A stretch of 64,000 nt of DNA from G963556115 sp963666605 (GCA_965140405.1 OZ223208.1:2852001-2916000); one strand, 5' to 3'. Positions 35,875 through 45,176 are shown, counted from the stretch's first letter. The notes: generated from the sequence alone by a model not told the origin. Translations and numbers: made by a program.

Positions 35875-38118
35875 TTAATCGATATATACAACTTCTGCTT
35901 CTTTTTCTTTAACTACTCTCTCACTAATACTCTTTTCTTCTTCAGGGAATTTAAGTAAGCGAGATGAGTTAAGAAGTATTCCAATGGTATGAGTAATATG
36001 AATCATCCCAGCCATCATAGGATTGATATATCCTGCAGCAGCCATTATAGCTCCAATAATGTTCGTTCCTGTAGCCAGGGCAAAATTCTGATGAATCACA
36101 TTCTTCGTTTTCTGGCTAAGTATTCTTATACCATACAGATCATCCAACCCATCATTAACTAGAACAACATCAGCGGCTTCAAGGGCGACATCTGTCCCCC
36201 CTATTCCCATTGCAACCCCAACATCAGCCCGCACCAAAGCAAGCCCGTCATTTATACCGTCACCAATCATAACAACATCGAGACCATCATCCTTAAGTTG
36301 TTTGATAATTTCATCTTTCTGACCAGGCAGGAGAGAGTGATGACAGGCATCAAAACCATAACTCTCTGATATATACTCAGCAGCGTATTTACTATCCCCT
36401 GTAAGCATATGAAGTTGCTCAACACCAGATTTCTTTAACTTAGCCAGAGTATTTGCAAGCTCAGGTCTCAACCTATTTTCAAAACCTAGAATACCTGCCA
36501 CATCTTTATTCTTTGCAACAAAAGTAACCATCATCCCATGACGCGCCATATCTTCACCTTGAGTTTTATAGGGAGCAACAACGACACCGGACTCCAGCAT
36601 ATAAAGGTAGCTACCGATAAATATTTCATCTTTACCAACCACAGCCCTTACACCTTTACCATGTACAAAATCACATTCATGATGCGGAGCTGGTTTTATC
36701 CCATGTTTTCTAGCTTCATGCCTAATAGCTTTTGCAAGAGGGTGTTGATTATGCAATTCAGCAGACATCGCTATTTCAAGGATTTGAATAGTATTATAAT
36801 TATTTAATTCTATAATATTTGTAAGCTCAGGTTCATGCGAAGTAAGTGTTCCTGTTTTATCGAAGCAATATACAGACGTCTCAGATATTTTCTCAAGGTG
36901 TTTTCCACCCTTTATAAGTATACCTTTACGTGCAGCAGCACGAAGCGCAGCAGTAATAGCTGAAGAAGCAGCCAACACTGTAGCACAAGGACAAGCCATC
37001 ACCAACATAACAGTAAGTGAACGAGCAATACTACCGGTTATCAAGAGAGTCAATCCTGTTGAAGCAAGCCCGATACGAAGAAGTCTATGCGCTAGTTTAT
37101 CAGCCATAAGTTCTATAGGAGCACGATTACTCATATTATCTTCTACTTGACTCAGAATATGAGAAAGATAGGTATCGCCGCCTACTGCTTTAACTTCAGC
37201 CTGAATAAGCCCTTCTTCAACAATTGTTCCTGATAGAACTTTATCACCTTCTGTCTTACTAACAAGAATTCCATTACCAGTAATTGATGCTTCATTGACC
37301 AGAGCATCACCAAGAACAACTATAGCATCAGCAGGAATCTTTTCTCCTGTATGCAGAACAATAATTTCTCCAGTTTTTAGTGATGAAACAGGTACTTCTA
37401 CCTCAACCCCGTCTTTTATAATAAAGACATCCTTAGTTGCAGCTTCTAGAATACCCTGAATAGATCGTCTTGATTTTTCAGTAATCTTATCTGTCAGGAG
37501 TTCCGCTCCTTCAGTAATCCACAAAATTTCAAGTGCGGTCAATGCTTCCCCCATAAACACTGCTAGAAGACAACTTGCCCCTAAGAAGGTATGAAGACTT
37601 AATTTTTTCTCTTTTGCTGAATCTCTTATAGCCTTACGAATAAGAGGAACCGTAAGCAGAGATACGGCAATGCCAAGCGGACTGAAAAAGGTCTCAGCGA
37701 AGGATATTTTTAAAATATGACTCCCTATAAAAGTAACTGCAGAAACAGCACTCGCTGCGGCAAAGCGCCACATACTTCCCGAGTGTGAACTAGTACTTAC
37801 TTTTTTAACACAACAAGACGTTCCAACTTCCGGACAATATTTTGCCATCAAAGTAAACAGAAAAGCATCCAACTCAGAAATCAAACTTCCTTCACTGATA
37901 ACAGACATATCATATACAAGCGCAGTGCTACAACACTTCATGTTATCTCTTATTTTATTTACCCCATTTATACTTGCACAGTATTTCAACCATTCCTGCT
38001 GCATAGCAGATCTATTTTTTAACAATACTACAGTTATACGTAATCTGCCCTTACTCTGATGCCGTATTTTAATTTCTGATTTACACTGTTGTGACTTCAA
38101 CATATTCCGCCTTTTCAT
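35875..38118 (-). CDS. P1B-type ATPase 2 with altered A-domain motif
   Basis: A 747-aa protein. The N-terminal HMA-like region lacks CxxC but has H20-x3-G24-R-L-R27 and several Cys. The membrane motif is CPC (ACPCATV, 376-378), the phosphorylation site D420 (DKTGTLTS), HP motif QHPLAKA and hinge GDGINDGLAL. The normally invariant TGES of the actuator domain reads TGNG (280-283), losing the Glu needed for dephosphorylation. It may be slow, regulatory or specialised. The gene starts inside the end of the tri-FeoA gene (38-nt overlap). It resembles FezB-type pumps of ferrosomes only loosely; ordinary Cu/Zn export is an alternative because of CPC. Confidence 0.85.
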   Translation of the reverse strand: MKRRNMLKSQQCKSEIKIRHQSKGRLRITVVLLKNRSAMQQEWLKYCASINGVNKIRDNMKCCSTALVYDMSVISEGSLISELDAFLFTLMAKYCPEVGTSCCVKKVSTSSHSGSMWRFAAASAVSAVTFIGSHILKISFAETFFSPLGIAVSLLTVPLIRKAIRDSAKEKKLSLHTFLGASCLLAVFMGEALTALEILWITEGAELLTDKITEKSRRSIQGILEAATKDVFIIKDGVEVEVPVSSLKTGEIIVLHTGEKIPADAIVVLGDALVNEASITGNGILVSKTEGDKVLSGTIVEEGLIQAEVKAVGGDTYLSHILSQVEDNMSNRAPIELMADKLAHRLLRIGLASTGLTLLITGSIARSLTVMLVMACPCATVLAASSAITAALRAAARKGILIKGGKHLEKISETSVYCFDKTGTLTSHEPELTNIIELNNYNTIQILEIAMSAELHNQHPLAKAIRHEARKHGIKPAPHHECDFVHGKGVRAVVGKDEIFIGSYLYMLESGVVVAPYKTQGEDMARHGMMVTFVAKNKDVAGILGFENRLRPELANTLAKLKKSGVEQLHMLTGDSKYAAEYISESYGFDACHHSLLPGQKDEIIKQLKDDGLDVVMIGDGINDGLALVRADVGVAMGIGGTDVALEAADVVLVNDGLDDLYGIRILSQKTKNVIHQNFALATGTNIIGAIMAAAGYINPMMAGMIHITHTIGILLNSSRLLKFPEEEKSISERVVKEKEAEVVYID

Positions 38119-38806
38119 TACTAAGATGAATTCTTGCAGCCCCCTTTACCGTTTTCAGACAAATACGCTTTCCTTCATAATTATCACCGGTATCAGAAAA
38201 CAGTTCACTTACATGCTCCAACCCTTCCAGAACAATTTTTTCTCCGAGAGAAATCCCCATACTTTTCATAAAAGTCACAAACTTTCTTCCGCCTGCAATA
38301 TCAGTAACCTTAAAATCAATTTCTACTCTTGCAGAAGAGAATTGCTGGATATTTCCCTCTTCATGACACCCGATAATACGAGCAGCAAAAGCCTCACCAA
38401 TTTTAATTCGTTCCTGATTATTAATTCTTATAACATATTCCATTGGCGGCAACCTTCTCATAAGGCGAACTTTGCTTCCAACTTTAATCCCTAGCATTTC
38501 AAGCGACTTCTGCAGCCAACAACCACCCTTGATTTCAGCAACTTCAGCACAATCATTAAATTTTATTTCAGCAAGTTCTTTTTGTTCTTTACTAACGTTT
38601 AAAATTATCTTACGAGTTAGACCTCCACCAAGCACCACAGATCCTTTCGGACCTTTCAATCTTAAAGAAGGAGTATTTGTAGAAAGGTGTTTATGACACT
38701 CAGAACCTACTCTAAGCCCAGACCTTTTCATTTCATTTTCAAAAGATTCATTTGTAATAGCGACAATACGCAACAGTTGCTCAAACGGAGCATTATTTAG
38801 ATTCAT
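38081..38806 (-). CDS. Three-domain FeoA-like (SH3-like) protein
   Basis: A 241-aa protein with three consecutive FeoA-type beta-barrel units, at about 3-73, 78-153 and 160-238. Each begins with a helix and then the FeoA-like turn: RSGLRVGSE, MLGIKVGSKVRLM and SMGISLGEKIVLEG. FeoA is normally one 75-85-aa domain that acts on FeoB; triplets are unusual. The gene overlaps both flanking ATPase genes (14 nt and 38 nt), so the three proteins should be made in step, and it may regulate or assemble the pumps. Confidence 0.75.
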   Translation of the reverse strand: MNLNNAPFEQLLRIVAITNESFENEMKRSGLRVGSECHKHLSTNTPSLRLKGPKGSVVLGGGLTRKIILNVSKEQKELAEIKFNDCAEVAEIKGGCWLQKSLEMLGIKVGSKVRLMRRLPPMEYVIRINNQERIKIGEAFAARIIGCHEEGNIQQFSSARVEIDFKVTDIAGGRKFVTFMKSMGISLGEKIVLEGLEHVSELFSDTGDNYEGKRICLKTVKGAARIHLSNEKAEYVEVTTV

Positions 38807-40934
38807 TATTTTCTCCGCTATTAGATAATTGTTTCACGAGATTTTCCGTCTTTCTACTGACTTTAGCTCCATTAAGAACATACAAAAGCGAACCTACCGT
38901 AGAACCGTTGTGAATTAGAGCCGATGTAAACGGTGAGAATTTACCTAAGGTTGAAAGTAACAATGTCAGAGTATTAACACCAATTGAAGTTTTCATTCCC
39001 ATGCTTATCTTTTCTTGTGAATTCCTTGCCAGTCCATATGCATAAACCAACGAAAGTAATTCATCCCTTAAAAGAACAATTCCAGCAGCTTCACGCGCAA
39101 TATCTGACCCTTCAGCCATAGAGATTCCAACATCTGCCGCGACGAGAGCAGGAGCGTCGTTTACTCCATCACCAACAAACGCGACAGAATACCCTTCTTC
39201 TTTAAGATTTTCCACTACAGTTGCCTTATCCTGAGGTTTTAACTCCCAACGAGCTTCTACTCCAAGTTTTGAAGCAATAGCCTTTGCAGTTATTTCATTG
39301 TCTCCGGTCAACATTACCATACGTTTCACACCAAGTGCTCTAAAGCAATCAAGACAAAGCTCACTCTCTTCACGCAAAGTATCACTAAGAGCAATAATAC
39401 CAATCAACTTATCATCTCTAGCCACATAAAGAATTGTATTACCGTCGAGGCGTAACTTATCCGCCTCCATGTCAGCAATAGCGCAGTCCACCTTCTCATC
39501 ATCATGAATAAAGTGTCTACTACCAACTCTTATAAGCCCATCATCAACATACGCTGAAACACCATGAGCAACCACAAAGTCTACCTCACTTGTATGAGGA
39601 ATATTAATCTCACGCTCCTTTGCAGCAGCAACAACTGCCTTTGCGATTGGGTGCGTGTAGTGCTCTTCAGCTGCAGCAGCAATTGATAGTATATTATCTG
39701 CATCAAAGCCATTATATGGTACAATATCCGAAATACTAAACATACCAGAGGTAACAGTCCCAGTCTTATCAAATACCAACGCATCAATTTTAGCAAGCGA
39801 CTCAAGTGCAGTAGCACCACGCACAAGTACTCCACGTTGAGCAACAGCATACATCGCTGCCTTCTGAGCAGTTGGACATATTAGCTTCATTGCGCACGAG
39901 AAATCTACCGCAAATACAGCAGCAGTTCTTGTGAAATCTCTTGTCAACAGGAGCACTCCCGCCCCAGTGGCAAAACTTACCGGCACCAGATTATCAGCCA
40001 ACTTCTCTGCATTACTCTGCGCCTCTGATTTACTTACCAATGATTCTTTTATAAAGCTGGTAATACGAGCAGTTGAGACTTCACACCCAACAGTCTTAAC
40101 TTCTATTTTGAGTCGCCCTTCCATTACCACACTACCAGCATAAACTTGCGCACCAATCTCAAGGGCAACCGGAACACTCTCACCAGTAACCGAAGCCTGA
40201 TTAACTGTCGCCTGCCCCGCAAAGACAACCCCGTCAACCGGAATCAACTCACCAGAGCCAACAACTACAATATCACCAAGATGTAAATCAGCAAAGTCAA
40301 CTTCACGCTCTATACCATTCTGCTCAATCCATACACTCTCAGTTGATGGCCTGAGCATATTTTTGAGAAGTTTTGTTGATCTGTATCTAACCGATTTTTC
40401 CAGATACTCCCCAACATCAAGCATAAATCTTGTAGCACTAGCTGTAAGATACCTGCCCTGAACAGTCAATACAGACAAAGTTACCGCATCAAGCACCTCT
40501 ACTTTGAGTCCTTCTTCGACCAGCGTATCAACACCTTTAACAATAAACGATATATTTCTGAGCCATGTATATACTGGCTTTATGGCTGGTGGCAAAAAAC
40601 TTCCTACAGCTGTCAAGCCTGCAGAGAGTATCAAGTTCATTAAATCAGGAGGATTTTCTGTACCAGCAGGACCATCAAATACCTCTTCAGGAAGTTCACA
40701 GAGTCTAAGCAAGATCAACGCTCTTACTCTTTTATCACATTGATATTTAACTACAATAGAGCCAAGTTTTCGGTTAAAACGTATGTGATAAATCTCTGTA
40801 ATTTTATTCAGAGAAGCCTCAATAATATCTTCCTGCAAACTTGGGATACGCAAAAAGCTACTGCGCACCCTAAGTCTTCCAGGTATATCATGAGCTAGAA
40901 TCAAATCACATCCATTATGCGAAAATATCTTCAT
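38793..40934 (-). CDS. P1B-type ATPase 1 (FezB/P1B-6-like)
   Basis: A 713-aa protein. The N-terminus carries H15-DIP-G19-R20-L-R22-VR instead of CxxC. Actuator motif TGES (250-253), phosphorylation site D389 (DKTGTVTS), HP motif THPIAKA and hinge GDGVNDAPAL are all intact. The membrane motif reads FSCAMKLICPTAQ (345-357): CPC is replaced by SC plus CP, as expected of P1B subgroups other than Cu or Zn exporters. The Arg-rich N-terminus and the Feo neighbours fit the iron-loading ATPase of ferrosomes (FezB), which would pump iron into a vesicle. That assignment is inference. Confidence 0.82.
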   Translation of the reverse strand: MKIFSHNGCDLILAHDIPGRLRVRSSFLRIPSLQEDIIEASLNKITEIYHIRFNRKLGSIVVKYQCDKRVRALILLRLCELPEEVFDGPAGTENPPDLMNLILSAGLTAVGSFLPPAIKPVYTWLRNISFIVKGVDTLVEEGLKVEVLDAVTLSVLTVQGRYLTASATRFMLDVGEYLEKSVRYRSTKLLKNMLRPSTESVWIEQNGIEREVDFADLHLGDIVVVGSGELIPVDGVVFAGQATVNQASVTGESVPVALEIGAQVYAGSVVMEGRLKIEVKTVGCEVSTARITSFIKESLVSKSEAQSNAEKLADNLVPVSFATGAGVLLLTRDFTRTAAVFAVDFSCAMKLICPTAQKAAMYAVAQRGVLVRGATALESLAKIDALVFDKTGTVTSGMFSISDIVPYNGFDADNILSIAAAAEEHYTHPIAKAVVAAAKEREINIPHTSEVDFVVAHGVSAYVDDGLIRVGSRHFIHDDEKVDCAIADMEADKLRLDGNTILYVARDDKLIGIIALSDTLREESELCLDCFRALGVKRMVMLTGDNEITAKAIASKLGVEARWELKPQDKATVVENLKEEGYSVAFVGDGVNDAPALVAADVGISMAEGSDIAREAAGIVLLRDELLSLVYAYGLARNSQEKISMGMKTSIGVNTLTLLLSTLGKFSPFTSALIHNGSTVGSLLYVLNGAKVSRKTENLVKQLSNSGENNESK

Positions 40935-40960
40935 AATACTAAACCGTAGTCTTTCGTTAA

Positions 40961-41356
40961 TTACTTTTCTTCTGCGTCGTCAGCAACTTCTTCACTCACT
41001 GCACATTCGCTTTTAAGCATTACTTTATTAAGCATATAGCCTGTACCGACACCCGCAGCAGCAAAAATAGCTAGAGACAAAAGACCTTTTGTGCCAGTAA
41101 CACTTGATGCCAATGCGCCCGCAAATGACGAAGCTCCACAAATAGCTGAGTCACGTGCAGCAATTTTAGCAACCTTAATGACTCTCTCTTCTGAAGCTTT
41201 CTCAGTCTGGTAGACTCCTTTTGCAGTTCCTGCAACTGCACCAACAATAGCTCCAGTAATTCCCGCATTTACAGCATGTTGAGTATAGCTATAATTTTCA
41301 TTCATAGTATAGTTTACCGGATATGATACGGGAACATTTTGATAATAAGTACTCAT
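40961..41356 (-). CDS. Glycine-rich two-helix membrane protein
   Basis: A 131-aa protein with a Tyr/Asn-rich N-terminus (STYYQNVPVSYPVNYTMNEN), glycine-zipper helix 1 (AGITGAIVGAVAGTAKG), a charged linker, hydrophobic segment 2 (LLSLAIFAAAGVGTGYML) and an acidic tail. Its composition echoes magnetosome and ferrosome membrane proteins with GxxxG packing, but no family is recognised. It lies between the repeat protein and ATPase 1. Confidence 0.7.
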   Translation of the reverse strand: MSTYYQNVPVSYPVNYTMNENYSYTQHAVNAGITGAIVGAVAGTAKGVYQTEKASEERVIKVAKIAARDSAICGASSFAGALASSVTGTKGLLSLAIFAAAGVGTGYMLNKVMLKSECAVSEEVADDAEEK

Positions 41357-41373
41357 TTTTTTTTACCTTTCGT

Positions 41374-42381
41374 TTATTCTTCAGACGCTGCTTCTTCAGC
41401 CTCTGATCCACCTGCAAACATAGAACCTATTACAGCTCCAATACCATCACGCACAGTCTCACTGGTAAAGATAAAACCAGCTGCCGCTCCAACGATAGCA
41501 CCTTTCCAGAAATCACCAGGAGCTTCCTGCACTAGCTGAGCTACCTGAGGAAGTTCAGGAGTCTTACCACTTGCCATATCAGTGAATAGCTCCAGATACT
41601 GACCGTAACGATTCATATCTCCAATCTCAGATCCCTTCGCCTGTTCAAGGTTTTCTGCAATCATCTGTGGCTGAACTCCCTGAGGCATCATCTGAGGTTG
41701 TCCAACCATACCCTGAGATACCATCTGAGGCTGACCGACCATACCCTGAGGCATCATCTGAGGTTGACCGACCATACCCTGAAATACCATCTGAGGCTGA
41801 CCGACCATACCCTGAGGCATCATCTGAGGTTGTCCGACCATACCCTGAGATACCATCTGAGGTTGTCCAACCATACCCTGAGGCATCATCTGAGGTTGTC
41901 CAACCATACCCTGAGGCATCATCTGAGGTTGTCCGACCATACCCTGAGATACCATCTGAGGCTGACCGACCATACCCTGAGGCATCATCTGAGGTTGTCC
42001 GACCATACCCTGAGATACCATCTGAGGCTGACCGACCATACCCTGAGGCATCATCTGAGGTTGTCCGACCATACCCTGAGATACCATCTGAGGCTGACCG
42101 ACCATACCCTGAGCCATCATCTGAGGTTGCATACTACTCATTGCAGGACTACCCATCATAGGCGCTCCACTCTGATCAATACCTCCAACAGTCCCAGACC
42201 CTTCAGGACCTTCTGGATGCAACGGCTCATGAGGAGCCATACCGCTACCCTGATACTGCATAGAACCCACTCCCATACTCGGCATTACAGGCTGCCCAGC
42301 AGAACCCGGCATACCAGATTCAGCATGAGGACTTCCACCCTCAACCGCAGTAGCTTCTTCAGAACAAGAACTACTTTCCAT
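41374..42381 (-). CDS. (MVGQPQM..QG)13 repeat protein with glycine-zipper C-terminus
   Basis: A 335-aa protein, RBS AAGGAG. The N-terminus is acidic, Met/Gly/Pro-rich. Thirteen 11-residue repeats MVGQPQM[MV][PSF]QG occupy 41677-42105, alternating mostly between MVSQG and MMPQG. The C-terminal part is helical and ends with FWKGAIVGAAAGFIFTSE plus RDGIGAVIGSMFAGG and an acidic tail. Met-rich repeats can bind soft metals or form a flexible scaffold. The repeats are almost identical at DNA level, implying recent expansion. No homologue is recognised; from context it could be a shell or scaffold protein of an iron compartment. Confidence 0.78.
   Translation of the reverse strand: MESSSCSEEATAVEGGSPHAESGMPGSAGQPVMPSMGVGSMQYQGSGMAPHEPLHPEGPEGSGTVGGIDQSGAPMMGSPAMSSMQPQMMAQGMVGQPQMVSQGMVGQPQMMPQGMVGQPQMVSQGMVGQPQMMPQGMVGQPQMVSQGMVGQPQMMPQGMVGQPQMMPQGMVGQPQMVSQGMVGQPQMMPQGMVGQPQMVFQGMVGQPQMMPQGMVGQPQMVSQGMVGQPQMMPQGVQPQMIAENLEQAKGSEIGDMNRYGQYLELFTDMASGKTPELPQVAQLVQEAPGDFWKGAIVGAAAGFIFTSETVRDGIGAVIGSMFAGGSEAEEAASEE
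41677..42105 (-). repeat. 33-bp tandem repeats, 13 units (coding)
   Basis: Unit ATGGTCGGTCAGCCTCAGAT plus 13 bp, near-identical throughout and in frame with the 335-aa protein. Two unit types alternate (MVSQG and MMPQG endings), so the array grew partly as 66-bp doublets. Copy number is likely variable between strains. Confidence 0.95.
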
Positions 42382-42461
42382 TTCAATCTCCTTACATTGT
42401 TTAATGCAAACACATCCAATAATTCTATTACTACAAATACAAAATAATCATTTACAACACA

Positions 42462-42893
42462 TCACACTTCCCAAAGATCAGGTGCTACATCTTTAGCTGA
42501 AAAGGTTAAATCCTCAGCAGTCAAATTCCTGACATGCATACTCAGCCTTTCCAAAACTACAGACAATTTATTTTCATCAACAGCTAGTAGTTTATCCGCG
42601 TAACTCAACAAGTAGCGAATAACATCTTTAATAAATCTCTGAACTTTTTTAGAATCCGTTTTATCTTTATCAAAACAGATTAAGAGGCTTCCCGATACAA
42701 TATTAAGCTTTATTTCCAGCACAGACGGTATCTCTTCGATCACGGATTTCAGATGATCAGCAAGTGGCAACATATCCTTTGTAAGACGCGTTAACACCTT
42801 AAGACCAAATCTTATCCTCCCCGGAATTTCATGCAAAATCACAGGTCGAGTCTCAACTTCAATTATTTTTTTCTTAATACGTCCAATAATCAT
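42462..42893 (-). CDS. HMA-like small protein with GRIR motif
   Basis: A 143-aa protein. It starts with a basic segment (GRIKKKIIEVET), then PVILHEIPGRIRFGLKVL (H21-x3-G25-R26-I-R28) and a ferredoxin-like fold pattern EEIPSVLEIKLNIVSGSLLI, without the CxxC of heavy-metal-binding HMA domains. The same H-x3-G-R-[LI]-R motif is at the N-termini of both ATPases in the operon. It could be a free-standing version of that domain, for targeting or iron delivery, comparable to FezC-type components. It lies between feoB and the repeat protein. Confidence 0.7.
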   Translation of the reverse strand: MIIGRIKKKIIEVETRPVILHEIPGRIRFGLKVLTRLTKDMLPLADHLKSVIEEIPSVLEIKLNIVSGSLLICFDKDKTDSKKVQRFIKDVIRYLLSYADKLLAVDENKLSVVLERLSMHVRNLTAEDLTFSAKDVAPDLWEV

Positions 42894-42921
42894 TAATTAA
42901 ATTTCCAATATAAAATACTTG

Positions 42922-45105
42922 TTAAAATAAATGCGTACCAGCTTGATATATAATGACTGATAAAATATATGACCCTACCAGACTCGATACACACGCAAAT
43001 ATTGTCCATGACCATGAAGATTCACGAGCCATAACAACAATAGTCACAAAGCACGGACAATAAAGCAGCATAAAGACAAAAACACTTATGACAGCCGGCA
43101 TCGTCCAGCTAGGATCTTCCCTCATTCGGTCAACAAAACTTCTATCATTACCTTCAATTACCTCATCCGGATCAGCCTCGCCCAGTGAATAAGCAGTAGA
43201 GAGAGTCGAAACGATTACCTCTTTTGCAGCAACACCGGCAAAAAGCGCTATATTAACTCGCCAATTAAACCCAGCAAACTGAGTTACTTTCTCAAGCCCG
43301 GTACCAATACGCCCCGCGACAGAATAACGCAAAGCATCTTCAGCTCTTTTAGATTCAATATCCATTTTCTTTTCAACAAGCTCCTGCCCGGTATACGCAA
43401 CAATAACCTGTTCAATCTCGCTATCAAACTTCTGACTAATCTCATCCGGCAGCTGCGGGAATGTCATCGCAACCCAGAGAAGCACGGAGATAGCAAAGAT
43501 CACTGTCCCAGCTTTCTTCACATACTGCCACACTCTTTCCAGCGTATGCACAGCCACACCATAAAGCGTCGGCATGCGATATGGCGGAAGTTCCATGATA
43601 AATGGAGTAGACTCACCAGTAATAACAGTCTTTCTCAGCAGCAGACTTACCAGCAACGCAGCAACCCAGCTCCCAATGGTAAGAATCAACATAACTGTAT
43701 CAGCGTTGTCAGGAAAGAATGCCGCACACAACACAAGAAAAGCTGTAATCTTTGCCCCACAGACAAAAAACGGTGCAGTAAAGATCGTAGCAAGCCTCTC
43801 TTTCTTACTTCGAAGAGTCCTTGCAGCCATAACCCCCGGTACTGCGCATCCTCCTGGTATTCCCCCAGACAGTATAAATGGCATTACCGAAGCCCCATGC
43901 AATCCGAAAGAACGAAGCACCCTGTCAAACATATACGCAACACGGGACATATATCCAAGGTCTTCAAGAAAAACGAGCATCGCAAACATAATCAAGATCA
44001 ACGGCGCAAATCCCATTACAGCTCCAACCCCATCAATCATTCCACTCACAACCAGACTCTGCATCAATCCTTCAGGAATAAAGCGCACAGCAAGATCAGC
44101 AAACCAGCCAAATAAGCCCTCTACCCATCCCTGAGGTATCGCCCCTACATTGAAGGTAATATAAAACATTGCATATAATATACCAACCATGATAAGCGGA
44201 CCTAGCAAACGCTGAGTAAGTACTTTATCCACCTTATCAGAAAGGTCATAGCTTACCTTTGATTTACGAACCACTATATCTTTCAAGAGTGCATTTATAT
44301 ACCCATAGCGGTGATCAGCGATAAGTGCTTCAGGATAAGAATCAAGTGACTTCTGAATGTGCTCATTTATTTCATGTACTTGGTCAAGCAATTCAAAATG
44401 AAGCTTCCCAGAGCTCTCACCATGTTTGAGCACTGCTGAATCTTCTTCCAGATACTTTATAGCAGTCCATCTTGCAGGGTATTTATATGTCATAAATTTT
44501 TTATCATCGATCTCAGCGCTCATTTTATCAAGCAAAGCATCAAGCTCAGATCCATATGAGATATTAAGAGGTTCATTACCAACTTCCTGATGTGCTTCAT
44601 ATATTGAAACAACATGCTGCATCAATTTATCTTTTCCAACACCTCTCCTTGCCACACACTCTACAACTGGGGTGTTTATTAGACTGCTAAGTTTCTCTGA
44701 ATCAATATGAACACCATTTTTGCGGGCTGAATCCATCATATTAAGCCCAACAACAACCGGTATCCCCATCTCCATAAGCTGCACAGTAAGATATAGACTC
44801 CGCTCAATAGCAGTTGCATCAAGCATACATAGAATCACATCAGGTTTTTCATTTATTATCACATCACGGGCAACCACTTCTTCAAGCGAGTATGAACTCA
44901 GTGAATATGTTCCAGGCAAATCTGTAATTTCGATATCATACTTTTCAGCATGAAATACACCTTCCATACGGTCAACAGTAATTCCCGGGTAATTCCCAAC
45001 CCTTGCGGTTGCCCCTGTAAGCACATTAAACATTGTAGACTTACCGCAATTCGGCTGCCCCGACAGTGCAACCTTTATAGTCTGCTTTTTTTTACTATCC
45101 TTCAT
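42922..45105 (-). CDS. feoB: Ferrous iron transporter FeoB (operon copy 1)
   Basis: A 727-aa protein. The N-terminal G domain has G1 GQPNCGKSTMFN, G3 DLPGTYSL and G4 LNMMD. A helical GDI-like region follows, then two Gate regions with conserved Cys and Gly (ILSGGIPGGCAVPGVMAART, APFFVCGAKITAFL). It moves Fe2+ across the inner membrane. It is the second gene of the ferrosome-like operon, preceded by feoA after 103 nt, so imported iron could be handed directly to the operon's ATPases. Confidence 0.95.
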   Translation of the reverse strand: MKDSKKKQTIKVALSGQPNCGKSTMFNVLTGATARVGNYPGITVDRMEGVFHAEKYDIEITDLPGTYSLSSYSLEEVVARDVIINEKPDVILCMLDATAIERSLYLTVQLMEMGIPVVVGLNMMDSARKNGVHIDSEKLSSLINTPVVECVARRGVGKDKLMQHVVSIYEAHQEVGNEPLNISYGSELDALLDKMSAEIDDKKFMTYKYPARWTAIKYLEEDSAVLKHGESSGKLHFELLDQVHEINEHIQKSLDSYPEALIADHRYGYINALLKDIVVRKSKVSYDLSDKVDKVLTQRLLGPLIMVGILYAMFYITFNVGAIPQGWVEGLFGWFADLAVRFIPEGLMQSLVVSGMIDGVGAVMGFAPLILIMFAMLVFLEDLGYMSRVAYMFDRVLRSFGLHGASVMPFILSGGIPGGCAVPGVMAARTLRSKKERLATIFTAPFFVCGAKITAFLVLCAAFFPDNADTVMLILTIGSWVAALLVSLLLRKTVITGESTPFIMELPPYRMPTLYGVAVHTLERVWQYVKKAGTVIFAISVLLWVAMTFPQLPDEISQKFDSEIEQVIVAYTGQELVEKKMDIESKRAEDALRYSVAGRIGTGLEKVTQFAGFNWRVNIALFAGVAAKEVIVSTLSTAYSLGEADPDEVIEGNDRSFVDRMREDPSWTMPAVISVFVFMLLYCPCFVTIVVMARESSWSWTIFACVSSLVGSYILSVIIYQAGTHLF

Positions 45106-45160
45106 CTCAAACCTTTTCCAAACTTAAACGACACCAACATTTAGCGCCAGCAACAACATT

Positions 45161-45176
45161 GTTAGAAAAAACTAAC
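45161..45176. promoter_or_regulatory. Palindrome between feoA and feoB (candidate iron-regulator site)
   Basis: GTTAGAAAAAACTAAC: arms GTTAG and CTAAC around six A residues, preceded by AACATT. It is similar to motifs at 45491-45509 and 46683-46700. The TTAG/CTAA layout recalls DtxR/MntR-family operators. Confidence 0.5.

Noticed and set aside
41677..42105. CRISPR-like repeat
   Set aside because: The repeats are in frame, spacer-free and coding.
41667..42447. Two long plus-strand open frames across the MVGQPQM repeat gene
   Set aside because: They exist only because the 33-bp repeat has no stop in the complementary frames; they lack ribosome sites, while the minus-strand gene fits its operon.
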